Part shown: positions 10,636 through 22,803 of the stretch, one piece after another
Position numbering within the stretch: position 1 is the first letter of the stretch
Layout: every line of letters starts with the position of its first letter
DNA from: Phaeosaccion multiseriatum
Lineage: Eukaryota; Ochrophyta, other classes
DNA: 64,000 nucleotides
Assembly (NCBI GenBank): GCA_965112735.1
Contig: OZ218960.1
Location: 1,798,001-1,862,000 of the forward strand
Direction: 5' to 3'
The notes under the pieces: generated by a model
What the model saw: only the letters and a program-made list of their open reading frames with translations
Databases searched by the model: none
Told to the model about the DNA's origin: nothing
Translations under genes and position numbers: made by a program

Positions 10636-13600
10636 TATATATATACATATTATATATATTATATATTCGGTGTGCACAGCAAGCCAGAAGTAAGCAAGAA
10701 GAAAATAAGAAGGAAGAAGGAAGGGAAGAGACAAGCAAGCAAGGAAGTAGAGGCAAGGCAACGAGAGAGAGAAGAAAGCAAGCAAGCAAGTAAGCAAGTA
10801 AGCAAAGAAACAGGAAAGAAGAAAGAAAGAAAGTGGATCGTTGAGGCACAAATGGGGTGCCCTGTTCGTGTGTGGAGCAACAAGAGCACGCTTACGCCCT
10901 CGCACCCACGCACCCACGCACCCACGCACTCACGCACCCACTTATCTACGCACCCACCCACCCACGCACACACACACACCCATTGACATACTCCACGTAC
11001 CTGGAGTCTGTGCGACAGCGGAGAGTCGGCGGCCAGCGGTGTGGGGGTGGGCCCGCCTGTACCGATGGCAGCCGATGACGATGTGTCCCCCCCTGGGGCC
11101 GGTCCTGACACCCCTGCTGACGCCGCTACCGCTCCGTGGCCGCCGCTGATGCTGCCGGTGCTGCTGCGCGGGTGCGAGTGTGAGTTTCGGTGGGACTGTT
11201 GCTGTTGCTGCTGCTGGTGTTGGTGGTGTTGATGTTCTTGTTCTTCTTCTTCTTGCTGCTGTCGTTGCTGCTGTTGCTTTACGAGCTCTTCTTGCTGTTT
11301 CTGTTGACGTTGTTGTTTTTGTTGTTGTTTTTGTTCTTGGCGCTGCTGCTGCTGTTGTTGTTGTTCTTGTTCTTGTTGCTGTCGTAGCTGCTCTTGCCGC
11401 TGCTGTTGCTTTTGCAGCCCTTCTTGCTGCTTCTGCTGCTTCTGCTGCTCCTCTTGCTGCTTTTGGTGCTGTTGCTGCTGCTGCAAGCCCATCAATTGAT
11501 GGCTTAGCTGCGAGCTGCTTCTCGTAATGCTGTGAAGCTCTTGCTGAAGAAGAAGAAGCTTCGTGGAGATGCCCTGGACCGCCATACCGCTTCCCACCTA
11601 GGGAGAGAAGGGGGGGGGGGGAAGGGAGGGAGGGAGGGAGGGAGGGAGAAAGAGAGAGAGGAGGGAGGGAGGGAGGGAGGGAGACGGAGGGAGGGAAGGG
11701 GGGAGAAAGACAGAAAGGGGAAGAGTTGGTATCAGTTACAACGCATGAGCCTCTGAGAAAGGGAGAAGACGCGGCTGCCAACATAAAGGCACACGCACAC
11801 AGTCATTCACATACTATCTCTCTCTCTCATTTACAAATTCACACCCACCCCTCCACCCACCCGCCCACCCGTCCACCTTCCCACCCACCCACCATCCACC
11901 CACTCACGGACCCACCCACTCACGGACCCACCCACTCACTCACCGTCACACGCGCGCACACACTCCTACCCCCACCTCCACCCACCCACTCACCCACCCA
12001 CCCATTGACGTACTACCACCCACCCACTCACCCACTCACACCCCTCCCCTCTCCTTCTCCCTCCCTCACTCCCTTCCCCCCTCTTTCCCCATTCCATTGT
12101 TCCCCCTACCCTCCTCTCCTGTCCTCTCCTCCCCTCTCCTTCCCCTCCCCTCTCCTCTCCTCTCCCCTCATCACCTCTCCTCTCCTCTCCTCACCTGCGC
12201 GTCCCGCATGATATCAATCTCACTCTCCACTCTCTTGACCGTCGCACAGAGGCCTGCCAGCTTGGCGTGCGCGTCGGCCTGTCCCTTGCGTGCCTCGAGT
12301 AGGTCCAGCATCACAGTCTTGTTCTCCTCCGACCGGACCTTCTCCAATTTCAGAAGTTCCAGTTGTTCCAGGTTCAGTTTTTAGTTTCAGGTTCGTTCGT
12401 AGTTGACCGCTATCCAATACCAATACCAGCCCGTCAATAAGTGAGCAGACCTGAGCCGGCCAGCCAATGATTGCCAACCAAGAGGTCTAAATCGAGACAT
12501 CGACGTCGATACTGAATGCTTCTGTTGAGAGCTCCAACTACTCGATACTCGACCTCACCTTCTTCTCGGAGTGCACGTCTGATGCCATCTCTCTCGTGCT
12601 GGCAGAGAGTGCCTCCGTGCTTCGGGCCAGCTGGTGATACCAATTGGTGATATGACATTAACAACCACAAATGTCGACGGGATGGCAAGAGAGGGGGGGA
12701 GGGAGGGCGGAAGGAAGGAAGGGAAGAAGGGAAGGAGGGGAGGAGGGAGGGGTGGAGGGAGGGAGGGGGAGAGGAAGGAAGGAGGCAAGGGAAGAAGGGA
12801 GGGAGGGAAGAAGGAAATGAGGGAAGGAGGGATGGAGGGATGGAGGGAGAGAGGGAGGAAAGGAGAGAGGGAGGGAGGGAGGGGGAGAGGAAGGAAGGAA
12901 GGAAGGAAGGAAGGGAGGCATAGAGGCCCCTCTCTCTCTGCATCTACTGGTTTGTACTAGCTATCACCCCTTACGTACTAGTTATCACCCCTTACGTACT
13001 ATTGATCACCCCTTGCGTACACCTTACCTGCCGCTCCAAATCTTCTGCGACCCTGCGTGCGCGACGATCGCTGTCCTCCAAAGCAGTACTCCACCCCCTC
13101 AGCTCCTCCTTCAGGAGCTTCGCCCCGTCCTCCCCTTGTCTCACCCGTTGCTCGAGGCCGGCCACCCTCTCTGACACTTTGTCCTGTTGAGCTGATCTTG
13201 AGGCGGCCTCTCGCTCCACTTGGGCGGTGCCTTTCAACGCGGTGGCGGACTGCGATGCGGCTTGTCGGCACTGCAGTCGAAGCTGGTCTACCTGAGATAA
13301 GAGGAGGGGAGGAGGGTTGGTTGGTTGGTTGGTTAGTTGGTTGATTTGCTTGATACAGTAGAGGAGTAGAGGGGAAACCATCAATAAAACACAAGTGGAG
13401 GGCTGGGGGAGGGCTGGAATTTAAGGGGGGGACAACAACAGTCGTACAGTATGACCATAGCAAATAGGTCAGGCGATAGACATATGGTCAAGGTGCAAGG
13501 CTTGGAGGGAGAGGACACACTGCAGCAGCAGAAGGAGGAGGAGGAGGAGGAGGAGGAGGAGGAGGAGGAGGAGGAGGAGGAGGAGGAGGAGGAGGAGGAG

Positions 13601-14079
13601 GAGGTGGTGGTGGTCATGATCGATGAGTACGTCACGCGTTACGTAACACTACGTACTTGCGCCTCGCAGCCCATCATCCTGGCCTCTAGGGCAGACTGTC
13701 TGCAAGATACGCTGCCCACGATCTTTCCCTCAAGCGCCTTGAGCGCTCGCTGCAGCTCTCCACCGCCCCTCCTCCTCTTCTCTCCCCCCCCCCCTCCTCC
13801 TCCTCCGTAGCCGCCGCGGCCCCCTGCGGCTCCTCCTGCTGATTGTGTAACGCTCTGTCCCAGCAGCCAAACCCCGCCGGGCGCGTCTCTGCTACTATTG
13901 TTGCTGTTGTTCTCGTGGCTGTCCGATGGCAGCACGTAGTCCTCTTCGAGCGAGCCTAGTCTGTACACGGCGTGTTTGGCTGCGCTCGCGTCCCGGTGCG
14001 CCGAAGAGGCCATTTCGGTCACTGCGCAGCAGCACAGGCCCAGGGTGTGTGTGTGTGTGTGTGTGTGGATGTCGGCGAG

Positions 14080-14136
<57 letters not shown>

Positions 14137-15179
14137 TGTGCGTGTGTGTGTCGTGAAGAGCCACAGATGTGGGAGGTAGTAGGGAGGGGAGAGAGTGGAG
14201 CAAGAAGAAGGAAGACGGAGGCACGGAGGTGGAGTGGCGCAGATGTGCGAAGTACGGGGCATTGGTTTGAAGTTCGAGACGCAGGCCAGAGGCAGGCATA
14301 TGGGGCACGTTGATGATGAAGAGAGAGAGAGAGAGAGAGAGAGAGATGGGGTACTTGCAAGTGGCACCCACCTGCGGTGACACCGCTGCTAAGGTGCCGC
14401 AGCTTGGTCTCAATGGAAGCGCGCAAAGGATCGAGCACAAGCGCGATAGCACTGGTCACATGGGCGTGTGTGACCACATGTCCAGAGTCAGAGCCAGAGC
14501 CAGTAGCAATAGCCGCCGTACCAGCAACACCACCACCACCAAGAGCGCCAGCACCCGCGCAGCCTCGCCACACCTGCTCCAGCTGCTGCTTCTCCCGCTC
14601 CACCATCGCTGACAACCTGCTTCCAAGCTCCCCTCCGATCTCGTCTACTCGCTGGAGGGCCTTGTTGGCGGCTGTCAGGCTCTCCTCCTGCGCACCCAGC
14701 CGTGCCTCCACCGCTGCCAGGCGGTGTGATAGGGAGTGGTTGTGGGCGACGAGTCTCTGAATCTCGGCGAACTGGACGCTCTTCTCCTCGTCTTCTCCTC
14801 CTCCTCGTCCTCTCCCCTTGTCTTCCCCTCCTGGGAGGCCTCGTCCGTCCTCGGACCAGTCTCCCGTCGTCGTCGTTGATATACTAAAGACACGGGGCAT
14901 GTTGCAATCTACGCCTCCGTTTGCTGAAGTCTCTTCCACCACCCTCTTGGCCTCAACGGAGGCTTCGTCCTGGGCCTTGCGCTGATGCTGCGGAGCGTGA
15001 TTCTCTCCCTTTCCCAGGCTCTCCGTGTCTCTATAAAAGGCCGATACTGCCCCCTCTCTTTCCCCCTCCTCCCATGGCCTTGTTGCCGCCATGGTCGACA
15101 GAGGATACGCATTCCCGACCTCCTCCAGGAGAGTGGACTGCAAGCTGTCCCAGTCCAGCTTCAGCTTCGTAGGATCCAT
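5236..15179 (-). CDS. Giant coiled-coil, TRAF-like zinc-finger and SAM-domain protein
   Basis: Nine exons read right to left: 14372-15179, 13657-14021, 13028-13291, 12559-12630, 12195-12341, 11001-11597, 8343-10571, 7871-8125 and 5236-7542. All junctions are GT-AG and phase-consistent, giving about 2,347 aa from ATG at 15179. The 12341 acceptor is weak (no pyrimidine tract). The first five exons are mostly helical and coiled coil, for example VDQLRLQCRQAASQ and KLEKVRSEENKTVM. Exon 6 is Gln-rich. Exon 7 holds Gly, Gln and a long Glu run, then a finger CTFCLRRMP..HLEVC and RCPFDCGAK. Exons 8-9 add CRHCG..HVKRHESSC and RCLRCNSSF. These resemble TRAF/XAF1-type fingers. A SAM domain (WNRKDVFLWMKEEL to HLLSIIDAI) lies at about 5713-5922. 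Exon 9 also has several Glu runs. Fingers plus SAM suggest a scaffold or ubiquitin/signalling adaptor; that is inference. Confidence 0.72.
7676..7866. repeat. (CA)n-rich intron tract
   Basis: CA/CT dinucleotide repeats filling most of the intron between exons 7871-8125 and 5236-7542 of the zinc-finger/SAM gene. Confidence 0.9.
8172..8318. repeat. (CATA)n microsatellite in intron
   Basis: Nearly pure ACAT tetranucleotide repeat filling the intron between exons 8343-10571 and 7871-8125 of the zinc-finger/SAM gene. Confidence 0.95.
8771..9066. repeat. (TCC)n triplet tract, coding for poly-Glu
   Basis: Long, nearly pure TCC/GGA triplet tract inside exon 8343-10571. On the minus strand it is read as GAG/GAA and gives a Glu run of roughly 80-90 residues, broken by Asp and Lys near the end of the run. 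The length is likely to vary between individuals or assemblies. Confidence 0.9.
10596..10655. repeat. (AT)n tract in intron
   Basis: Alternating AT stretch just downstream of the minus-strand acceptor region of exon 8343-10571. It is the most AT-rich spot in this GC-rich window. Confidence 0.85.
14046..14152. repeat. (GT)n microsatellite in intron
   Basis: Dinucleotide repeat in the first intron of the zinc-finger/SAM gene, close to the acceptor of exon 13657-14021. Confidence 0.9.
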
Positions 15180-15874
15180 AGGCAGGACCTTCCAAAGGCG
15201 CGAGACCTTACGAGGGCTAGGTATATGCCCCTAAGACCTCTCAATGGCTGGATGCATCTCCAAGAATCTTAGGGGGGGGGCTCCACACAAAATAAATTTC
15301 TTCTCCCTGTGCTGCAGAACCCTGCAATAGCTGGACGCATACTTCTAAGACATTGCAATAGCTTGGATGTATGCTATAGTCTTTTCTTCTCCTCTCTTTT
15401 CGGAGGGGAGAGAAAACAAAAAGCAAAAGGTCCTCTTGGGGGCGATATAACGGAAACCGCCGCAGAGAGGGAGTACACACACGAAGTATGAATGCCTATA
15501 CCCCCCCCCCACTGCGTTCCCCAATTGGCGGAACAGTGACAAGATGATAAAAGGAGGAGGAGAATAGAAAGGTGAGGCGAGCTTAACACTACTGCTTGTC
15601 CTTGATCTGCTCTTCTCACTGGTGTACGTGTTAGCGTCTCGTCGGGCTGGTGCTCCTCTTTCTTTCGCCACCCCTCTTCTCTTCTCTGCACTGCAAGTGC
15701 CTGAGAAGGAAAGAAGGGGGAGGTCCTCCGTGCCCGTCCTTTGAATCAATACATGCCCTCTTCTCCCAGTCTCTCAACTCCGCTCGTCCCCCTCCTTTCC
15801 CCTCTCCTCCTCACCATCTCTCATCCTTTCCCCCCCCCTCCCCTGTGGAACGTTCCTCTCAGTGTGCAACAACG
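15180..15874. promoter_or_regulatory. Head-to-head intergenic region (putative bidirectional promoter)
   Basis: Separates two divergent start codons (minus gene at 15179, plus gene at 15875). The 3' part on the plus strand is pyrimidine-rich (15770-15845), as expected near a transcription start. No definite TATA element was identified. Confidence 0.4.
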
Positions 15875-17284
15875 ATGGTGAAGCCCCACTTTGGGCCTGA
15901 GTACGAGTACCCTGTACTACGACTTGCTGAGTATGAGAAGCGAGAGCTGGAGAGACGGATAATGGGCCCCTCCACCCAAAGGACCCAGGAAGCCTGCTTC
16001 TCAGAGGCAATTCGCCTCTGTGACCCGCCTGCGGATTTCTTCGTTGAGCTTGGCAGGACCAGCACCAGCAGCAGTGGCAGCAGTGTATACATCCATAAAG
16101 AACCGCAGTTTGCTTCTGCTTTTTTTGGCGGAAGTCTCGTTTCTTTCGAGGGCGGCATGAGAGACAGAAGGCGGAGGCTGGGCTTCTGGGATGAGCTTGA
16201 GGCTATCTTTGACAGCAGCGACAGCAGCGACAGCAGCGACAGCAGCGACAGCAGCGACAGCTGGGACTTGGTTGACGGCAGCGACCCCTCCTCCTCCTTC
16301 TCCTCCTTGTCGGAAAGGGTGTTGGACCACTTGCTTAACGAGCCCGAAATGCTGGAGTTCGACGAGCTTGGTGAGTGAGTGGGCTTGGCGTCCATGTGTA
16401 TCCTTTTTCTTTGGTTACAATGGTACTTGCTTTAGTATTTGTTACTAGGCCCCCTGACGCTCTTGTCCCTTGCTACTCCTCCCCCCCCCCTCTCCTGCTC
16501 CTCCCAACGACGAACAACAACAACAACAACGACAACAACAACGACGACGACGACGACGTCGACGACGATTAAAAAAGGGTTCGGCGACGAGGCTACGGAC
16601 GATTGTATGATTGAGAACTATACCAACCTCTCCACCTCGTGCGCGGAAGCCCTCGTGCAGACCTTCGTCGATCGCGTCACCGTCGGTCTCGAGTCCTGGA
16701 AGATCGACAAGGAGGCCATGAGGCACAGCATGCACATGCATCATGGACGTGGGCGTGGGTACGGTCACGGGAGGGGGGGGGGGCACGGGTATCGGGGTGA
16801 TGACCCCGCCTGCCACCGGATGGTGAAGTTCTTCTTTGAGGTGTTGGCGTTGTTTGCACTGTTCAAGGTGCTCAGGTATTTCTACCGAGAGATCTTTGTG
16901 ATGCTCAATCCGCGCAGGGGACACCCCCAAGCCCGTCGCGCACGTGCTGCTGCTGCTGCTGTATCACCAACTGATGCAGTGGAGGGCGGTGCTGGGGGCA
17001 GTGGAGGCGGGCAGGCTAGTGCCCCTCTCCCTGCGAATGCCCGCAGGGGCTATCCGGGGCTGGCATCGTTGGGTTGGCTCAAGCTGCCAGCCCGAGGAGG
17101 AGGAGGAGGGGCAGCAGGTGGTGATACGGCAGATGCTTACGCATACACGGCACTCACAGGCACTGAGGAGACATCCGCTGGAGCTGGTGGGAGGAGCGTC
17201 ATCGTGACTGGCATGCCCGTGAGCGTGACGGCTGTGATGGCCTCGGCGCCGCAGCAGGACCACCAGCCGTCGCAAGTGGTGTAA
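15875..17284 (+). CDS. Acidic single-pass membrane protein, unrecognised
   Basis: Exon 1 is 15875-16370, from ATG at 15875 to a GTGAGT donor. Exon 2 ends with TAA at 17282-17284. Two phase-compatible acceptors exist, at 16449 (better pyrimidine context, total 443 aa) and 16578 (400 aa). The N-terminal half is acidic and contains an in-frame DSS repeat coded by a perfect 9-bp GACAGCAGC tract near 16210-16262. The second half has an HGRGRGYGHGRGG His/Gly stretch, then a hydrophobic segment (FFFEVLALFALFKVLRYF) followed by basic residues, and an Ala/Gly-rich tail with copies of the 11-bp word (AAVSPT, GGDTAD). One membrane span is predicted by eye. No family was recognised. Confidence 0.55.
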
Positions 17285-18102
17285 AGAGGGGGGAGCTGAA
17301 GCTATCGAGGCAGTACGTACCGTAGTGAGGCCAAGAGAAAAGAGAGAAAGGTTGTTGTGTAGGGAGGGCGAAAAGGTGAAGGCAAGAGTACTTGTACAGG
17401 GGCGTGTTTTTTTCGGTAAGTATGTACAGTAAAACCAAAGTGAAAGCAATAGGAAAAAGAAAAAAGTGTGTACAGACACCAAAGTGAATAATGAAAAAAG
17501 AAAATAAAAGCGAAGGACCTTGACTCGGGGGTGGGTGCCTTCTCAGCAGTGGTTAAACAGGAGAAAGTAGAGTTGCAGCACTCTGGGTGCGCAGCGAGGG
17601 GGTGTGGTGCGAGTGTGTGTTTCGCAAAGAGGGGGGGGGCTTCCCACCCCACATTCGACCACATTCGCTCACTCGGGTGCTGCCCAGGGGGGGCACGAGG
17701 CCGACGAGGGGGGGGCGGGGGAAGGCAGCCAACGGACCAAGGGCGGGCTTGAAGGGCCTTGGCAGTGGCAGGGGGAGGTGTCTGAAGCGATCCCCTCAGC
17801 TGCGCTTGTCTGTGGTTCTCGCGGCTCCCGGCTGCATGTCGGAGCTGCGAGGGCCCAGCCCAAGGCCGGAGCGGCCGGCCTCGCGGTGTGGTCCTCCGCT
17901 TGTGTATAGATGGCAGCGACGCGTTACTTGGATGTTGACAAAAGCAGCGCATTCAAGGATGATATATTCACAAGAGCGAACTGCTCACTGCTCACTGCTC
18001 AATGCGGCATGCGCAGGAGAAGAGCAGGGACACCCGCAGGGGCCTGCTGCACGACCTACGACATTACACGCCCGAACGTCCTGTCCAGCTGCTAGTGATC
18101 TG
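17285..18102. other. Tail-to-tail intergenic region
   Basis: 3' flanks of the membrane-protein gene (+) and the large gene at 18103-26918 (-). Contains a G-rich patch near 17630-17730. No convincing gene was found. Confidence 0.5.
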
Positions 18103-18353
18103 CTATTGGTGCTGCTGCTGTTGATGCCCGATGCGTTGGTACTGTTGGTGGTGGTGCTGGTGGTGGTGGTGGTGCTGCGTGTGATGCGGTGGCGGCTGCA
18201 CAAGGTGGTGAGCAGACTTTGACGACGCAACGTCCCTGCTGTTCCCCACCCCCACTCCACCAACACTTGGCAGCAGGGTTCCCGGCGGTGCGGCGGTCAC
18301 AGAAGAGAAGGAGGAGGAAAAGGCCCCCGGGGTGAGAAGCTTGTGGTGGTACC

Positions 18354-18392
<39 letters not shown>

Positions 18393-20012
18393 CGTCCTGC
18401 TGCTGTATCACCAACTGCTGCTGCTGCCCCTGCCCTTGCCCCACCGTCCCAAGCGCAGGCCTCCTTCCGCTCGTCGCGTGACTCGCGTGACCCCCGTGGC
18501 TCGAGGAGGAGGCCTCCTGTCTACTGCCATCCCCTCGGCTGCCAATGCTGCCAATACGCGCGGGCAGCACCAGCCGCGAGCTGCCGCCCCCCGGGGTCCC
18601 CGAGGGGGTGGCCAACCCCCGGGGGGTATTTGAGTGTGACACCCGATTCATTGGTTCTCCCCCCTGGGTCCCCCCCTGGGGCTCGGCCGCTGCGAAGGGC
18701 TGTGCGAGGGCCCGCTGTGCTAAGCCCACCTCGTCAAATGACTTGCTGTTGGCCCGCAGTCGCTTCCGGACACCGCTTCCGCGGCGCTGCTGCTGCTGTT
18801 GCTGTCTCGCTGCTGCTGCTGCTGCTGGTGCTGCTGCTGCTACTGCTGCTGCTGCTGGTGCTCCTGCATCACCAACTGCTGCTCCGGTACTGGCGGCGTT
18901 GTCTTGGGCCTCAACAGACCCAGCAACAGATTTTACATTCATCCCGTTTCGCTGCGGGTGCTGCTGGTGCTGCTGTGTCACCAACTGCTGCTTTGCTGGC
19001 ATGGCTGGTAGTGAGCTCCGGCGCTGACGACGAAGGGAGGGAACAAACACCGGATGCTGTGACAATGCCACGCTGCCTCCTCCTCCCCCCGTGCCTGCTC
19101 CTCTCCGACTATCCTGACCGCTGCTGCCCTTGCCCTTGCTGCCCTTCTTGTTGACCTGACCGACGTCGAACACAGCTGGGCTGAGCTGCCGCCTCATCTG
19201 CAGGATCTCAAAGGCCGTTGCCGTCCCTCCTCGGCGCTGGGCCTCGGCGAAGAGAGTCTTTGAAGGATAACGAATAGAGAGGTTGAGGAGGAGGAGGAGG
19301 AGGAGGAGGAGGAGGAGGAGGAGGGGGAGGAGGAGGAGGAGGAGGAGGCGATATTTACTCTTAGGCAAACGTACGGATGGATAGGTCTCCATAGCATCGC
19401 ACTTGAAGTTGAAGTTGGGGTAAAGAAGCCCCGAAGGCGTGAGGGAGCTCTGTACGACACATCGATATCGCTCCGTGCTCGACATTGTTCGCGGGGTATA
19501 CACACTGAAACTGAAACTGAGGCTGGGACTGAAACTGAAACTGAAATTGAAACTGCACCTTGAGGAAGCCTTCGATGGTCTCGAGGGCCTCCGTGGCGGT
19601 GTTAAGGTCGTTGTCGTCGGCGATCTTGATGCGCACCAGCTGAGGTGATGGTAGTGGATGGATGGCAGCGGGTGGGCGGATAGATGGTGCGAGTGGTAAT
19701 AGATGGTAGTGGATGGCGGATGGTGGGAGGGGGTGAGGGAAGCAATGCGAAGGGAAATGAGTGGATGGCCTGATGACACTTGCAGGACCATTTTTACGAA
19801 CAATTTGCGGTGGATGCAGTAGATGGGGGGCGGGGGAGGGGGGGGGGGGAGGCAGCAGCACAGTAGCAGCAGGAACAGGAGCGAGTGCAACCTTCTTGTA
19901 CCGCGGCTCACCTTTCTTACTCCGTGCGCTCCACTGGCAAGATAGGCAAGCGTCCTCTCCTCGAGCTTCGCAGCTACCTCCGGCGGCATTGACGAGCGAA
20001 CCTCGCCAACGC

Positions 20013-20110
<98 letters not shown>

Positions 20111-22539
20111 AGTGGGTGAGTGGGTGAGGAGGGGAAAGGCAGTCACGCATGAGTAAAAAAGGGTGGGTCTGACGTCCAACTTCGAACTTCAACACCCTAA
20201 CCGAGCAAGCAAGCGAGCAAGCAAGCAAGCTGGAACTTAAACTTTCCTCTCTTCCTCCAGGCATCTCAGGCCTCCCAGGGGGGCATAACCAAAAGTGCAA
20301 TAAACTGACACACTGACTAAAAAAGAAGTCACTCATTCCCACTCCCTCACTCACGGGGCACCGCACCTTGCCGCGTGCTGATCGTCAACCACCGTGTTGC
20401 TGTCGAAGGGAAGCAGCCACCTAAGGCGATGGTCAGCACAGCCAGGAGAGGGGAAGAGGGAGGGAGACAGAGAGGGAGGGAGAGGGAGGGAGGGAGGGAG
20501 GGAGGGAGGGAGGGAGGGAGGGAGGGAGGGAGGGAGGGAGGGAGGGAGGGAGGGAGGGAGGGAGGGAGGGAGGGAGGGAGGGAGGGAGGGAGGGAGGGAG
20601 GGAGGGAGAGGGGGAGGGAGGGAGAGGGGGAGGGAGGGAGAGGGGGAGGGAGGGAGAGAGAGAGGGAGTGAGATGAGTTGGGGAGTGCAGGGAGGAGAGG
20701 CCAGGGGAAAGGCATACGAAGGGAGAAAGAAGGGGAGGCGCATGAGGTAGGTGGCAAAGAAATCCAGCATTTCAACACCCTCCCTCCCTCCCTCCCTCTC
20801 TCCCTTACCTACTAAGCTGTCCCTTCATGACCCCCGCGCTCTTGGCTGCCCTGCGCAGATGAGCCATGAAGATGAGGCCTGCCTCCGCCGCTGCCGCGGT
20901 GTAGGCAAGATCAGAGTCGTCTCGGATGGGCCGTCGCAGCATGAACTCCACCTGTTGGTGGTACAGGACGTCGGTCGTCACAGGGTCAGAGGAGGGTGTC
21001 GCGGCATTTAGGTCGTCAGGCAGATGTATGGGCAGGCAGACAGATAGGCGGTCGGACAGGTAGGTGTGGGGAAGGGCGTGCGTGAGTGAGTGAGTGAGTG
21101 AGTGCGTGCGTGAGTGAGTGAGTGCGTGCGTGCGTGCGTGCGTGCGTGTGTGTGTGTGTGAGAGAGAGAGAGAGGTGGGGGGGGGGCGGGAGGGAGGAGT
21201 TCTTATTTGCTAAATAATGTGCAACACAATCAAGGCCAGTGTCAAGCGCATCCTGACTTCTTCGGTCAATCAAGGCCTGCTTCACTCCCCTCGTCCCCTC
21301 CTCGCCTCACCTCTGCCCATCTGCTGTTCAAGTTGGCACTCCAAGGCGTCGTCGCCCGCGTGCCTTGCATCACCAACTCCTGCCCCTCCCGCTCCCGCTC
21401 CTCCTCCTGACTGCCTGCAGCGACGGGGTCATCCTCAGCTTCTACCGCTTCTTCTGCTGCCACCACCGCCGCTGCTACTGCCTCGGTTTCTGCTGTCGCT
21501 TCTCCCTCCATCCTCCTCTGCACCTTACTGCGCCCCTCCTCCTCCTCCTCCTGCTCCTCCTGCCCCTCCTGCTCCTCCTCCTCCTCCTCCTCCTCCTCCT
21601 CCTCCTCCTCCTCCTCCTCCTCCTCCTCCTCCTCCTCCTCCTCCTCCTGCTCCTCCTCCTCCTCCTCCTCCTCCTCCTCCTCCTCCTCCTCCTCCTCCTC
21701 TACCTCTACATCCTTCTCCTCTTCCCCCCCTTTCTCCTCTTTCTCTGTCTCCTCCTCCTGCTCCTCCTCCTCATCCTCCTCCTCATCCTCCTCCTTTTCC
21801 TCTGCCTCTACCTCCTCCTCCTCTACCTCCTCCTGTTCCTTCTTCTGCTGCTCCTCCTCCCTCTCTTCCTCTAACTCGTCCTGCTCCTCCCCTACCTCCT
21901 GCTCCTCCTGCTCCTCCTCCTCCTCCTCCTCCTCCTCCTCCTCCTCCTCCTCCTCCTCCTCCTCCTCCTCCTCCTCCTCCTCCTCCTCCTCCTCCTCCTC
22001 CTCCTCCTCCTCCTCCTCCTCCTCCTCCTCCTCCTCCTCCTCCTCCTCCTCCTCCTCCTCCTCCTCCTCCTCCTCCTCCTCCTCCTCCTCCTCCTCCTCC
22101 TCCTCCTCCTCCTCCTCCTCCTCCTCCTCCTCCTCCTCCTCCTCCTCCTCCTCCTCCTCCTCCTCCTCCTCCTCCTTCTCCTCCTTCTCCTCCTCCTCCT
22201 CCTCCTCTACGGACGAGACTCTTGGTACCCTCTTGCCCTCTCCTGTTGCCCCCCCACCTCCCTTCGGAGGAAGCCCCACTTCGCTTGGCTCCGCTTCGCT
22301 CCGTCGGTGGACCATGCTCTGTCTGACCCCCCTCGGGTTGCGCGGCGAGATGCGCCCACTTCCCCCTACTCTGGCTGCAAAACAGCTCTCCCCACTCGTC
22401 TGATCCCCTCCTCCTTCTTCTTCTCCTCCTCCTCCTCCTTCTTCTTCTCCTCCTCCTCCTCCTCCTCCTCCTCCTCCTCCTCCTTCTCCTTCTCCTCCTC
22501 CTCCTCCTCCTCCTCCTCCTGCTGCTGCTCCTGCTCTTG

Positions 22540-22574
<35 letters not shown>

Positions 22575-22768
22575 CTTGCTGCTGCTCCTGCTGCTGCTCC
22601 GGCGGCTGCTTGCTTCACTGCTGCCGTTGCCGCTGCAATGGCTGCTGTCGTTGCCGCGGCTGCTGACGGGACCGAGGAGGAAGAAGATGCGGATAACGAT
22701 GACGACGCCGCTGCTTCCACCACTTGGGGAAGGGGCGACGCTGTATCACCAACGCCCGACGTTGTTGT

Positions 22769-22803
<35 letters not shown>

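Noticed and set aside
17587-18222. Plus-strand 211-aa frame
   Set aside because: No start context, no known domain, and it overlaps the 3' end of the minus-strand gene.
19361-19558. Read-through from LVRIKIADDND into (TTTCAG)n and a CVYPANN frame
   Set aside because: It puts the next exon (TLFAEAQ) out of frame. Splicing at 19558/19449 keeps phase and gives LYPNFNFKC.
21217-22326. Plus-strand 369-aa poly-Pro frame
   Set aside because: Antisense to the Glu-coding exon 21311-22915, which has in-phase splice partners.
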